Source: Fluviicola sp.
Lineage (GTDB): Bacteria; Bacteroidota; Bacteroidia; Flavobacteriales_D; Crocinitomicaceae
NCBI GenBank assembly: GCA_002734085.1
Contig: NVXV01000010.1
Location: 59,053-123,052 of the forward strand
Direction of reading: 5' to 3'
DNA: 64,000 nt
Part shown: one piece after another, positions 54,239-63,901 of the stretch
Layout: every line of letters begins with the position of its first letter
Numbering within the stretch: position 1 is the first letter of the stretch
Made by a program: the position numbers and the translations under genes
The notes under the pieces: generated by a model
Database searches by the model: none
The model's input: only the letters and a program-made list of their open reading frames with translations
What the model was told of the DNA's origin: nothing

Positions 54239-55824
54239 GCAAAGAAGATAAACATATCGACAATTTATTTCAAGAGAAATTAAGCGACCGTTCTTTTGAC
54301 GGACCACCAGCTGATTTCCTTGCTGATCTCAATGAACGACTGGATGCTAAACCAGTAGTTTCAAAAGGTCGGAAATGGATCCTGTTTCTCAATCTTTTCT
54401 TCATTGGGTTATTCGTTGCAGACGCAACTATCGATTTTTCTACTACTAGAACTGCAGAGGTAGAACAACTCACATCGAAAGAGAAATCTTTCAAAAATGA
54501 AAATGCACAAAAGGAAAACGCGTCAATAAAATCTGATGATGCTGAGCCAACAAATTCAACTGAAAGATTTAGTAACACTTCAGTGACTCCAGACGAGTCG
54601 GGAACAAATAAAGCTAAATCAAACACTTCTGAATCAAATGAAATTGAAGAGAACCAAGCTAATAAACAAACCAAGGAATCAAATGATCAAGCCGATGCAG
54701 GTGTGAACGATATGTTTAATTATAAGACTCAGAATAAAAACCAGGGAGAATCCAGTAAAAACAATTTTTCAGGAAGTAAAGAAGCTTCGAACTCCTCTAC
54801 CGACTCTAAGAAAGATGATTCAACCAAAAAGAACAACACTAGCATCAATAAAGGAGATGAGGTAGCGGCTAAAGACAAAACAGCTGAAAAAGAAGCAGAA
54901 AACACAAGTTCAGATAAAAATAATCCACCAAAAAGTTATAGCGAATCGCTTTCTTCTTATGTAAGTTACAGTGCCATTTACGCTCCTCAATTCGAAAAAG
55001 TAGATAGAAAAATAAAAACCAATGATTTTCCAGAATTCCCAAAACCATGGAATGAATTAGTTGCGGACGATAATAACGACAAATCTAAAAATCCTCCAAA
55101 ACAGGACGAGAATACGCGAATGTTTGAACTACAATTACACGGTGGAGCTACACAATGGAATTATAAAACACTTGGAACGAATGATAACTACGTCTACAAA
55201 ATAGATGCTGCTGGTACACCAAAGTGGACACCTAATTTTGGACTTGGTTTCAATGTAAACTTTAACAATATTAGTATTGGAGCAGGTCTAAATTATGCAA
55301 AGTTTGAAACTGAAAACTTGTTTGAATTTAGTGAAGTAAATTCATACGATTCTACCTATGTTGCAGGATACGATGAAAATGTAACGTATGATACTCTTGG
55401 AAATCCTATCGATACAACTTATACACCGTATTACGATTCTACAACAGTTACGGATACAACTTATAGCACTACTTCAATCACCAATCAATATGAATGGATT
55501 CAAATTCCAATCCATTTTGGTTATCGATTTAACTTGAACAAATGGGCTATCATCCCAAGAGTCGGAATGAACATCGGTCTAGGTATTCGTCAATCTTCTG
55601 GTCAATATCCGAACGAAACGTATGATCAATTACAAACTTTCAGCCCTGTGAAATGGCATTTAAATCTACACACCAGCCTGGAAATTCGTCGAGAATTTGG
55701 AAATTGGCATGCCTTCGGTAAATTCAATTACCAAAGGAATTTTACTCCGACCATAGACAATGCTCTATTTGAGCGTAAGTTCAATGGTGTTGGCTTTAGT
55801 TTTGGTGTTGGGTATTCTTTTTAA
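54235..55824 (+). CDS. Anti-sigma-like transmembrane protein fused to an outer-membrane beta-barrel domain
   Basis: The 529-aa protein begins with a ~45-residue acidic segment (DKHIDNLFQEKLSDRSFDG), as in small anti-sigma domains. One hydrophobic helix follows at ~46-64 (WILFLNLFFIGLFVADATI), then ~190 residues of disordered, Lys/Glu/Asn/Ser-rich linker (residues ~65-255). The C-terminal ~230 residues are barrel-like (LQLHGGATQWNYKTLG, NFGLGFNVNFNNISIGAGL, WAIIPRVGMNIGLGIRQSSG, ending FSFGVGYSF with a terminal Phe). It begins at a TTG overlapping the sigma-factor stop. The layout suggests a protein that crosses the inner membrane and reaches the outer membrane, linking envelope status to the sigma factor; this is an inference. 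Confidence 0.8.
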   Translation: MSKEDKHIDNLFQEKLSDRSFDGPPADFLADLNERLDAKPVVSKGRKWILFLNLFFIGLFVADATIDFSTTRTAEVEQLTSKEKSFKNENAQKENASIKSDDAEPTNSTERFSNTSVTPDESGTNKAKSNTSESNEIEENQANKQTKESNDQADAGVNDMFNYKTQNKNQGESSKNNFSGSKEASNSSTDSKKDDSTKKNNTSINKGDEVAAKDKTAEKEAENTSSDKNNPPKSYSESLSSYVSYSAIYAPQFEKVDRKIKTNDFPEFPKPWNELVADDNNDKSKNPPKQDENTRMFELQLHGGATQWNYKTLGTNDNYVYKIDAAGTPKWTPNFGLGFNVNFNNISIGAGLNYAKFETENLFEFSEVNSYDSTYVAGYDENVTYDTLGNPIDTTYTPYYDSTTVTDTTYSTTSITNQYEWIQIPIHFGYRFNLNKWAIIPRVGMNIGLGIRQSSGQYPNETYDQLQTFSPVKWHLNLHTSLEIRREFGNWHAFGKFNYQRNFTPTIDNALFERKFNGVGFSFGVGYSF

Positions 55825-55944
55825 ATTTTGATAGTGCTTTAATTGAAGTGATTCGCATTAAATAGGTTTATCGCAGGGATTCTTTTTGTAACGATTTTTG
55901 TAGCAAAAATACGTGCCAAAAAGTTTTTTTCGCCTCATCCTAAT

Positions 55945-56024
55945 CCTCGGACTAATGTCCGAGGCTATAGGCTTAGCTTTCTTCTTAAAATTGAAGCTCT
56001 ATTGCTGCGGGTTTCAATCCGCAG
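55945..56024 (+). repeat. REPIN-like pair of inverted palindromes
   Basis: Two hairpins, CCTCGGAC-taat-GTCCGAGG (55945-55964) and CTGCGG-gtttcaat-CCGCAG (56005-56024), are followed and preceded by matching tails (GCTATAGGCTTAG against GAAGCTCTATTG, read on opposite strands). This inverted-pair design is that of REPINs mobilised by RAYT transposases; no RAYT gene is in the window. Confidence 0.75.
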
Positions 56025-56101
56025 AATAGAATATGCAGGAAATCATCTCAACTCCAAATACAAAACATTTCTCTATCTTTATCCTACACAAAATGAAATA
56101 G

Positions 56102-59100
56102 ATGAGAATTTTCACGATACTTCTGACTACTTTCTATTTAACTTTAACTGTAATTTCGCAGGAAACAGCTGAAACCAAAATTGAAACACAGATTCAAAAA
56201 GGACATATTCAGCCCGTGAGTACAATTGCCTGGCATCCATCTGGAGATTATTTTGCTTCTGGAAGTGAAGATCATTCTATTCTTCTTTGGAACGGCAAAA
56301 CAGGGAAACTCATTCGTCAGTTTAATTATCACACGGGGAAAATCCTTGGGATTCACTTTTCGAAAGACGGAACGCAATTGCTTTCTAGTGCAATGGATAA
56401 TAGAGTCATAGTACAAGAAGTGATGACTGGGAAATTATTGGAGGAATACGAGTACGATGAAGTAAACGTTTATCCTATGGATGTTGCATTCTCTCCTAAT
56501 GAAAGTTATATTTTCATTGGGGACAATCGAGATAATTTTGAAGTAATCGAAAGGAAAACGACAAAAAGGAACACACTGCAAAAAGGTTTCTCCGCGGGTG
56601 TCCATTCGTTGAGTTTCTCTCCTGATGAACGCTACTCAGTGAATCTTGTCGATTATAAATCTTTGGAATTGATTGATGGCGTTGAAAAGGATACTACTAT
56701 TCTATCCTTCGAAAAACCAAACAGCTACTCGTTTACAGCAGATGCAAAGTACCTCATTGTGGGTTCTCGAAAGTTATTTCTAACCATCTTTGATGTGGAA
56801 ACGGGTGATTCTATCCAAACCATCGCTTCCGATTATCAATGTGATGGCTGTAATCAAAAGTTTGATTTGAGTCCTGACGGAAAGCTGCTCTTGATGTATA
56901 ATGGAAATACGGGACTTACTATTTACAAAACCTCCAACTGGAAGTTAGTCTCCTCGTTTGACGACTTGGAAGAAAGCTATTCAGAAGTTCGATTTAGTCC
57001 GAGCGGAAAGTACGTTGTGTTAAGCAAAAGCAATGAGGTTGTGTTGATCGACGTTAAAACGAATCGTAAAACCTTAACGCTAAAAGATAAATTTTTCGAA
57101 AGTTTTATTCCTAAAATTAGTCCATCGGGCGAATACATGTTAGTGGGTGATGAATTCTTTACCATTAAATCCTATGACATTAATGGTAAACGTCCTAACG
57201 AGATTTACAAAGGCTACTTTAATCAAGCAGAAAACATGGTGAAAGAAGTGGATTACAATTCCTGGTACAATCAATCCATTATCAACCACATCAAACTGAA
57301 ACCTTCGATTGCTATCTCGCCAGATGAAAAATGGATTGCTCAAGGTAAAAAGGACAGCGTCATTACACTCTTCAATATGGAAGCAGGTCGATTCGATCTT
57401 CCATTGAAAGCACATAATTACCAAGTGATTTCTCTGGCGTTTCATCCAAAGAAAAATGAATTGGCTACGGGCGATGCGAAGGGCTATATTAAAATTTGGG
57501 ACTTGGATAAAAGAAAACTAAAAAGCGAATTTCGAGGACATTTGGGAATGGTATTTGACATCGCCTACAATTCAGAAGGAACAGAATTGCTAAGCGCCAG
57601 TTGGGATGCGACGATTATGCATTGGGATGTGGAATCAAACAACGAAAAACCTGAAAATATAGGACGTATTGATTTAAAGAATCTATCCGCTTTCAAAATT
57701 GGTTTTTCACCGAATGACTTGTACCTCACGATGGGTGATGTAGTCGACCAAACTACACTGTATGAATTAGATACTAAAAAAGAAATCAAGCAGTTTATCG
57801 GACATTCGAAAACTATTTCTGACTTTTTGTTTATTGGTAATGACAAAATCGTTACCGCTTCTCGTGATGGCTACGTCAAGATTTGGGATTTCTATTCGGG
57901 GATGTTGGTCGACAAAGTAAGCACTAAAAATAAAGCAGGAATTTTGAGCGTGTGTTATGACAAAAAGAATGGACTACTTTACTTTGGAGCGGCAGATCGT
58001 AAAATATATGTTTACAACACAAAAGAAAAATCACTGGTGCATTCTTTTCAAGCGCATCAAGGAGGGATTATTTATCTGACTTTATTGGATGAAGGAAACA
58101 CACTCGTTTCAAAAAGTACGGAAGGCGATATGAAGTTCTGGGATTTGAAAGAAGAACAACCAAACGAGTTATTTACTTATTTCCAATTGAATGCAAAAGA
58201 ATGGCTAATTGCTCAGCCCGATGGCTACTTTGACGGCTCGGGAGAAGCGATGAAACAAATCAATTATGTTTCTGGAATGAAGTCGCTAAAAGTGGGGACA
58301 TTTTTTGAAAAATATTATCAACCAAGGCTTTACAATCAATTAAAAAATGGTCAACGCTTTCAAGAAAAAGATCAGGGACTGAATCAATTTATGGATGAGG
58401 TACCGAATTTTGATTTACACTTTACGAATTTTCAAGGAAACTATTCCATGGCTGAAACCGATAGCATCTATCAATACAACAAATCAGAAGTAGAATTGAA
58501 CCTGGCATTTTCGAGTGGTTTGAAAATGGTAGATAAGGTACTCATCTACAACAATGGAAAACTGATCCAGGAAGAAAGCATTAATGAAGATGTCGTCTTT
58601 CGCGGACTATCCAATGAAAAGAAGATTTCTATCCCACTCTACCCTAAAAAGAATAAAATTAGCGTTCGTGTGCAGACCACTAAAGGACTAACCACAGAAG
58701 AAAAGACGATTAACTTCTATTACGACACCCTCAGTGGAAAAACGGAGCTATTTATTTTAAGTCTTGGAATTAATAAGTACGAAAACAGTCGCTACAACTT
58801 GAATTACGCAGGAAACGATGCTGAAGCATTTTCAGAACGAATCCAATCGGGCGCAAAACCACTTTTTCATAAGGTTTACGACTACGCATTAAAAAACAAA
58901 AAAGTCACCAAAGAAAATGTCTTGGCTATAGTCAAGGAGATCAATCAAAAGATGGGTCCCGAAGACGTATTTATTTTCTTTTATGCGGGTCATGGTGTTA
59001 TGCTCCAGAACGAAGGCAAAAGTAGTTTCTATTTGGTAATGAGTGACGTCACCAATCTTTATGGCGAACAATCCATGATGGAAGAAAAAGGAATTTCCGC

Positions 59101-59521
59101 ACGAGAAATCTTAGACATCTCCAAATCTTTATCTGCTCAAAAGCAAGTCTTTGTCTTGGACGCTTGTCAGTCTGGCGCTGCCATCAAAGAACTCGCCATC
59201 CGCGGAGTTGAAAGAGAAAAAACCCTAGCACAACTTGCCCGAAGTTCAGGAACATTCTTCATCACCGCTTCGCAAGACGTGGAATATGCCAACGAAGTAG
59301 GAAATCTAAAGCATGGTATCTTCACTTACGCCATTCTCGAACTACTCTCCGGAAACTCCGACAAAGCCGTAAAAGACGAAACAGTATCGATTTATGAATT
59401 GAAATCTTATGTAGAGACAAGAGTTCCTGAGCTATCGAAGCAGTACCAAGGATCATCGCAGTATCCTACGGGGTATAGTTTTGGGAGTGATTTTCCGATT
59501 GGAGTTGTTGGGGAAGATTAG
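56102..59521 (+). CDS. Exported WD40-repeat / caspase (C14) family protein
   Basis: The 1139-aa protein has a signal peptide (ending VISQE). Residues ~35-690 carry WD40 repeats (VSTIAWHPSGDYFASGSED, VISLAFHPKKNELATGDAKG, VFDIAYNSEGTELLSASWDA), likely two propellers. A linker with IG-like strands follows. The caspase-like domain (~875-1130) starts LFILSLGINKYEN and has His964 in FFYAGHG and Cys1022 in VLDACQSG, the complete C14 dyad. Bacterial fusions of propeller and caspase domains are known (orthocaspases/metacaspase-like), often of unknown role, including regulated cell death or protein processing. An export signal on such a fusion is noteworthy. No T9SS tail is present. Confidence 0.9.
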   Translation: MRIFTILLTTFYLTLTVISQETAETKIETQIQKGHIQPVSTIAWHPSGDYFASGSEDHSILLWNGKTGKLIRQFNYHTGKILGIHFSKDGTQLLSSAMDNRVIVQEVMTGKLLEEYEYDEVNVYPMDVAFSPNESYIFIGDNRDNFEVIERKTTKRNTLQKGFSAGVHSLSFSPDERYSVNLVDYKSLELIDGVEKDTTILSFEKPNSYSFTADAKYLIVGSRKLFLTIFDVETGDSIQTIASDYQCDGCNQKFDLSPDGKLLLMYNGNTGLTIYKTSNWKLVSSFDDLEESYSEVRFSPSGKYVVLSKSNEVVLIDVKTNRKTLTLKDKFFESFIPKISPSGEYMLVGDEFFTIKSYDINGKRPNEIYKGYFNQAENMVKEVDYNSWYNQSIINHIKLKPSIAISPDEKWIAQGKKDSVITLFNMEAGRFDLPLKAHNYQVISLAFHPKKNELATGDAKGYIKIWDLDKRKLKSEFRGHLGMVFDIAYNSEGTELLSASWDATIMHWDVESNNEKPENIGRIDLKNLSAFKIGFSPNDLYLTMGDVVDQTTLYELDTKKEIKQFIGHSKTISDFLFIGNDKIVTASRDGYVKIWDFYSGMLVDKVSTKNKAGILSVCYDKKNGLLYFGAADRKIYVYNTKEKSLVHSFQAHQGGIIYLTLLDEGNTLVSKSTEGDMKFWDLKEEQPNELFTYFQLNAKEWLIAQPDGYFDGSGEAMKQINYVSGMKSLKVGTFFEKYYQPRLYNQLKNGQRFQEKDQGLNQFMDEVPNFDLHFTNFQGNYSMAETDSIYQYNKSEVELNLAFSSGLKMVDKVLIYNNGKLIQEESINEDVVFRGLSNEKKISIPLYPKKNKISVRVQTTKGLTTEEKTINFYYDTLSGKTELFILSLGINKYENSRYNLNYAGNDAEAFSERIQSGAKPLFHKVYDYALKNKKVTKENVLAIVKEINQKMGPEDVFIFFYAGHGVMLQNEGKSSFYLVMSDVTNLYGEQSMMEEKGISAREILDISKSLSAQKQVFVLDACQSGAAIKELAIRGVEREKTLAQLARSSGTFFITASQDVEYANEVGNLKHGIFTYAILELLSGNSDKAVKDETVSIYELKSYVETRVPELSKQYQGSSQYPTGYSFGSDFPIGVVGED

Positions 59522-59751
59522 ATTTGATAGGTGTGGAGGTATTTCGGCCTTATTGGGCTATTTCGGTTAGGCTGTACTGTTTACGGTGAATTAGCCTTCG
59601 TTGATATATGTCCCCCCTTGTGACTTAAGTAATACGGGCTAATACTGTGAGCATTAATCAATATGATATTTACTTGTACTTTCGTTTTATTTGAATTAAT
59701 TTTTATTCCTCAAATAAATTCCTTCCATCTATTTCTCCTATCTTTGTTGTG

Positions 59752-60195
59752 ATGTTATTATTTCTAAATAGTATTGCTGGCTCAGAAATCGTTGTGATTT
59801 TGCTATTTGTTCTGATATTTTTTGGAGCAAAAAGTATTCCTGGTATGTCTAGAACTTTGGGAAGAGGAATTCGACAAATCAAGGATGCCCGTGCAGATAT
59901 TGAAAACGAAATAAGAAAAACGAGTGGCGACATGCGTAAGGACATGAATATAAATCGTACCATTCAAGAAACAAAAGATCAGTTTGAAAAGCCTTTGAAA
60001 GATTTCTCAAAAGACATTGATGAATCAACTGAAGATTTAAGAAAACGAGTAGAAATCAAAACGAAACAAGCTGCTAATCTACCCAATTCAATTTCTCATA
60101 ACAAGATTGAAAAAGAACTTGAGCATAAGCCAAAACCTCAAGAAGAAAAATCTCAGGAGAAGTCTGAAGAAAGTCCAAATGCTGAAAAGAAGTGA
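59752..60195 (+). CDS. tatA: Sec-independent translocase protein TatA
   Basis: The 147-aa protein starts at ATG 59752. An N-terminal membrane helix (SEIVVILLFVLIFF) is followed by the FGAKSIP hinge, an amphipathic helix (MSRTLGRGIRQIKDARADI) and a long charged tail. TatA/B forms the Tat pore for folded proteins; the long tail (~100 residues) makes it resemble TatB as well. No tatC is adjacent. The stop overlaps the GTG of the antiporter gene. Confidence 0.9.
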   Translation: MLLFLNSIAGSEIVVILLFVLIFFGAKSIPGMSRTLGRGIRQIKDARADIENEIRKTSGDMRKDMNINRTIQETKDQFEKPLKDFSKDIDESTEDLRKRVEIKTKQAANLPNSISHNKIEKELEHKPKPQEEKSQEKSEESPNAEKK

Positions 60196-61136
60196 TACTT
60201 GAATTAGGATTGGTCATAATAGGACTGGCTGCGCTAATTTTTGGCGGTGATTTTCTCGTTCGTGGAGCAGTGGGCATAGCCGCAAAAGCTAAATTATCGA
60301 AGCTTGTAATTGGTATGACTGTTGTGTCATTCGGTACTTCAGCGCCTGAGTTGCTCGTATCGTTACAATCTGCATTTGATGGCTCACCAGAAATTGCGAT
60401 AGGAAATGTTGTTGGGTCAAATATTGCCAATTTGGGACTTGTACTTGGTATTACAGTTTTGATATTCCCAATGCCTGTCTCAAGAAATACAATAAAGTTC
60501 GACTGGCCCATGATGATGTTGGCTTCAGGGTTGTTTTATCTTTTTGCATGGAACTTAAACCTGGAAAGATGGGAAGGAATAATCTTATTTACTTTGTTGA
60601 TAATATTTTTGATTTTTATTATCCGAAAATCACGTAAATCAAATGAATTTGAGGTGGACGATATTGAAAATATTGATGAATTAACAAAGAAAGTATCCAC
60701 ATCCAAGCACCTACTGTTTTTAGGAATTGGTTTAGTGGGTCTCTATTTTGGTGCGGAATGGCTCATAGATGGAGCAAAAGATCTTGCTGCACGTGCGGGT
60801 CTCTCAAAACATGTTATAGGAATTACTGTTGTCGCTTTTGGAACATCCGTACCCGAGTTAGTGACCAGCGCTGTTGCAGCTTACAAGAAAGAAACTGATA
60901 TTTCCGTAGGTAATTTAATAGGAAGTAACATTTTCAACATTATGATCGTTTTGGGTATTACGAGCATGGTTAAACCAATAGGAATAGAACCTAACGTAAT
61001 CAGTTGGGATATACTTTGGATGATAGGAATAGCACTTGCATTACTTCCGATGATGGTATTTCGAAACAAAATCGGAAGGTTGAGTGGTATTATTTTACTA
61101 GTTACTTATGTAACCTATATCGTTACCTTGTTTTAA
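60192..61136 (+). CDS. Calcium/sodium antiporter (CaCA family)
   Basis: The 314-aa protein has about ten helices in two inverted halves, each with the alpha-repeat signature: GMTVVSFGTSAPELLVSL with IGNVVGSNIANLGLVLG in the first half, and GITVVAFGTSVPELVTSA with VGNLIGSNIFNIMIVLG in the second. These carry the ion-binding acidic residues. It fits the YrbG-type Na+/Ca2+ exchangers. The GTG start overlaps the tatA stop (GTGA), so the two genes are coupled. Confidence 0.94.
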   Translation: MILELGLVIIGLAALIFGGDFLVRGAVGIAAKAKLSKLVIGMTVVSFGTSAPELLVSLQSAFDGSPEIAIGNVVGSNIANLGLVLGITVLIFPMPVSRNTIKFDWPMMMLASGLFYLFAWNLNLERWEGIILFTLLIIFLIFIIRKSRKSNEFEVDDIENIDELTKKVSTSKHLLFLGIGLVGLYFGAEWLIDGAKDLAARAGLSKHVIGITVVAFGTSVPELVTSAVAAYKKETDISVGNLIGSNIFNIMIVLGITSMVKPIGIEPNVISWDILWMIGIALALLPMMVFRNKIGRLSGIILLVTYVTYIVTLF

Positions 61137-61181
61137 TCAAGTTCTCTATAAATTACCTTTATTTCGTCTAAAGTCTAACAT

Positions 61182-61418
61182 CTAATCTAACATATCCACA
61201 TCTTTAGCGAAATCATGGTCTTTTTGCGTCACCTTCATCCCCTCATCATGTGTTGTCACTTCGATTCTAACTTGATTATAGTCGTGCAAAAGAATATCCG
61301 GGTGATGTTGCATGCGCTCCGCAATTTCACCGACCTTGTTCGTAAAGGAAAGCGCTTTCTTAAAATTGTCGAATTCAAATTCTCTTTTCAGTTTGTTGTC
61401 TTCTTCTTTCCAGTTCAT
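61182..61418 (-). CDS. 4a-hydroxytetrahydrobiopterin dehydratase (PCD/DCoH)
   Basis: The 78-aa protein matches the short PCD family: the active-site block RMQHHPDILLHDYNQVRIEV has the paired histidines and YN-x-V pattern, with a later THD. It recycles the pterin cofactor of aromatic amino-acid hydroxylases. At 78 aa it is about 15-20 residues shorter than most family members, lacking part of the N-terminus. It is convergent with the antiporter gene. Confidence 0.9.
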   Translation of the reverse strand: MNWKEEDNKLKREFEFDNFKKALSFTNKVGEIAERMQHHPDILLHDYNQVRIEVTTHDEGMKVTQKDHDFAKDVDMLD

Positions 61419-61531
61419 AAATTGTTTTTTTATTTTACCAAGAAGATAGAAAAAAAATCTGTTTAAAAGTCAAACATCGGAACAAATTATCTCTCTAATT
61501 CAATTAACTTTATTCTTTCAACAAAAATTAC

Positions 61532-63157
61532 ATGCGAAAAATTACGGGAAAAATAGTTGATATCGTCAATAAAGTAGTCTTCAATGGAGTTTTACATATT
61601 GAAAATGGTAAAATTAAATCAATGGAGCCTCAAGATGATGTCGAGGATCAATTTATCATTCCGGGCTTTATCGATGCGCATGTTCACGTTGAAAGTTCAA
61701 TGTTGATTCCTTCTGAGTTTGCACGATTAGCTTCAAGACATGGAACAGTTGCAACCATTTCTGATCCACACGAAATTGGAAATGTACTTGGTAGGGAAGG
61801 AGTAGAGTTTATGATTGAAAATGGGTTAAAAACTCCTTTTAAGTTTTACTTTGGCGCGCCATCTTGTGTTCCAGCAACAACTTTTGAAACAGCAGGGGCA
61901 ACAATCGATCTAGATGATATTGAAGCGTTATTCAATCTTCCTAATGTCAATTACCTGGCAGAGATGATGAATTTTCCAGGGGTTTTGAATAAAGATCCGG
62001 AAGTTATGGCTAAAATAGCTTTATCAAAGAAGATGGGAAAAGTGGTGGATGGCCACGCTCCTGGATTGAGAGGAGAAGATGCTAAGAATTATATTGAGGC
62101 AGGAATTTCAACCGATCATGAATGTTTTACAATTGAAGAGGCTCTCGATAAACTAAAATACGGAATGAAAATCGCTATCAGAGAGGGGAGTGCTGCAAAA
62201 AACTTTGAAGCACTTTGGCCTTTAATTGATTCTCACCCTGATGAGGTAATGCTCTGCTCAGACGACAAACATCCGAATGATTTAGCAGTAGGACATATTA
62301 ATCAGTTAGCTGCAAGAGCAGTAAAAAATGGGTGTAATGTCTTTAATGTACTTCAGACATGTTCCTTAAATACAGTAAAACATTATCAAATGGATGTTGG
62401 TTTGCTTCAAAAAGGAGACAAAGCTGATTTTTGTGTTGTTAAAGACTTAGAAAACTTTGAAGTGACAGCTACGTTCATCAATGGTGAAAAAGTAGCCGAG
62501 AATGGGAAGACATTTATTGAAAGTGTAAATGAAACTCCGATTAACAACTTTCACTGTAAAAAAATCAATGAAGAACAAATTCAAATTACAGATAAGAACA
62601 AGCAAGTACGTGTGATAGAAGTGGAAGGTGGTCAGTTGGTAACAACAGAAACAAAGGCTACACTTCCATCCTCTAAGGGATTATTGCAGAGTGATACAGC
62701 CCAAGATGTACTTAAGTTAGTCGTGGTTAATCGCTATCATGATGCTAAACCAGCAATTTCCTTTATTAAGAATGTTGGATTAAAAACCGGAGCACTTGCT
62801 TCATGTGTAGCTCACGACAGTCATAACATTATAGCTGTTGGCGTGACAGATGAAGAAATAACAAGAGCAATTAATTTAATTATTGAAGAAAAAGGAGGTG
62901 TTTCATTGGTTGATGGTACTAAAGAAATGATTGTTCCTTTGCCTGTCGCAGGAATTATGTCTCATGAGGATGGAGATAAAGTAGCAAAAAGTTATGAGGA
63001 GATTGATCGAAAGTCAAAAACTATGGGAGTGACATTAGCCTCGCCATTTATGACTTTATCTTTCTGTGCACTTTTAGTGATTCCAAAGTTGAAGTTGAGC
63101 GATAAAGGACTTTTTGATGGAGAACGATTTGCCTTTGTTTCTGAATATTCAGAATGA
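61532..63157 (+). CDS. ade: Adenine deaminase
   Basis: The 541-aa protein is a full-length Ade/AdeC amidohydrolase. Metal-binding His residues lie in PGFIDAHVHVESSM, followed by ISDPHEIGNVLGREG, VVDGHAPGL, STDHECFTIEEA and the catalytic LCSDDKHPNDL. The C-terminal domain contains NVGLKTGALASCVAHDSHNI, GVSLVDG and a final SPFMTLSFCAL. It converts adenine to hypoxanthine and ammonia. It appears monocistronic and is divergent from the PCD gene. Confidence 0.96.
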   Translation: MRKITGKIVDIVNKVVFNGVLHIENGKIKSMEPQDDVEDQFIIPGFIDAHVHVESSMLIPSEFARLASRHGTVATISDPHEIGNVLGREGVEFMIENGLKTPFKFYFGAPSCVPATTFETAGATIDLDDIEALFNLPNVNYLAEMMNFPGVLNKDPEVMAKIALSKKMGKVVDGHAPGLRGEDAKNYIEAGISTDHECFTIEEALDKLKYGMKIAIREGSAAKNFEALWPLIDSHPDEVMLCSDDKHPNDLAVGHINQLAARAVKNGCNVFNVLQTCSLNTVKHYQMDVGLLQKGDKADFCVVKDLENFEVTATFINGEKVAENGKTFIESVNETPINNFHCKKINEEQIQITDKNKQVRVIEVEGGQLVTTETKATLPSSKGLLQSDTAQDVLKLVVVNRYHDAKPAISFIKNVGLKTGALASCVAHDSHNIIAVGVTDEEITRAINLIIEEKGGVSLVDGTKEMIVPLPVAGIMSHEDGDKVAKSYEEIDRKSKTMGVTLASPFMTLSFCALLVIPKLKLSDKGLFDGERFAFVSEYSE

Positions 63158-63166
63158 AGTTTTCTT

Positions 63167-63901
63167 TTAGGAAACAGTTAGATTAGTACCGCTAACTAAA
63201 GTTAGTAATAGTATGAATAAAGTAATTAGGGCAAGCATAGTCAAAAACTGGAGAAATGTTAATCCAACTTTTTGGAGTATTGAAGCTGTCTTTTTTTGAA
63301 CCAGTACGTTAGCCCACATGGTGTGAAATATCATGAGGAAGAATAATAAAGGTTCAGACCAATGTAGTCCAATGGATAATTTTATAATGGTTATAAGTAG
63401 AGTAGCTAATACAAATCGTGGGAGAAATAAGTAGATCATTGATAGAATGTGCAAGGCAATACCTTTATTCTTCCAAAATACAACTTTAGAGGATATTGAT
63501 AATATGGGTATGATTAGGATTAAAAATACTTTAGTTCCCGTTAATCCATTTGTCGATTCCCCATCAACTATGAGGTCAAGTGCTCCAAATTTTGGATCTA
63601 GAAGGTAGATTGCCCCAAGAAAAAACAAAGTGTAAAGCAAAAACTTACCAGGTGCTGCGTATTTATTTCTGACGCCGTTAAAATAGCTCCAAACAATATC
63701 GTGAGGTTTTGTAAAAGTTATTTTAAAATTGTAAAACAGACCTTTTTCAACTGAAAAGACTTCCGAAAGTGAGTTTGTAAATAAAGTATTGAAAGTAGAT
63801 TTTTTACCCAAATTATAGACCCCACAGTCTGGACAATATTTCCCTCTTGATATTGAATTTTGGCATGATTCGCAGTAGTATACTTCTTTTTTTTCTAACA
63901 C
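63167..63901 (-). CDS. DUF3667-like membrane protein with zinc ribbon
   Basis: The 244-aa protein has an N-terminal zinc ribbon (YYCESCQNSISRGKYCPDCG, two CxxC pairs in residues 8-27). A linker with SLSEVFSVEKGLFYNFKITF and then about five membrane helices follow, starting at ~87. This matches the DUF3667 family of Bacteroidota, of unknown function. It ends 10 bp from the convergent ade stop. The remaining bases to 64000 are AT-rich, with no gene recognised. Confidence 0.82.
   Translation of the reverse strand: MLEKKEVYYCESCQNSISRGKYCPDCGVYNLGKKSTFNTLFTNSLSEVFSVEKGLFYNFKITFTKPHDIVWSYFNGVRNKYAAPGKFLLYTLFFLGAIYLLDPKFGALDLIVDGESTNGLTGTKVFLILIIPILSISSKVVFWKNKGIALHILSMIYLFLPRFVLATLLITIIKLSIGLHWSEPLLFFLMIFHTMWANVLVQKKTASILQKVGLTFLQFLTMLALITLFILLLTLVSGTNLTVS

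Noticed and set aside
54270-54674. Minus-strand frame opposite the anti-sigma-like gene
   Set aside because: Shadow of the Ser/Glu/Asn-rich linker on the other strand.
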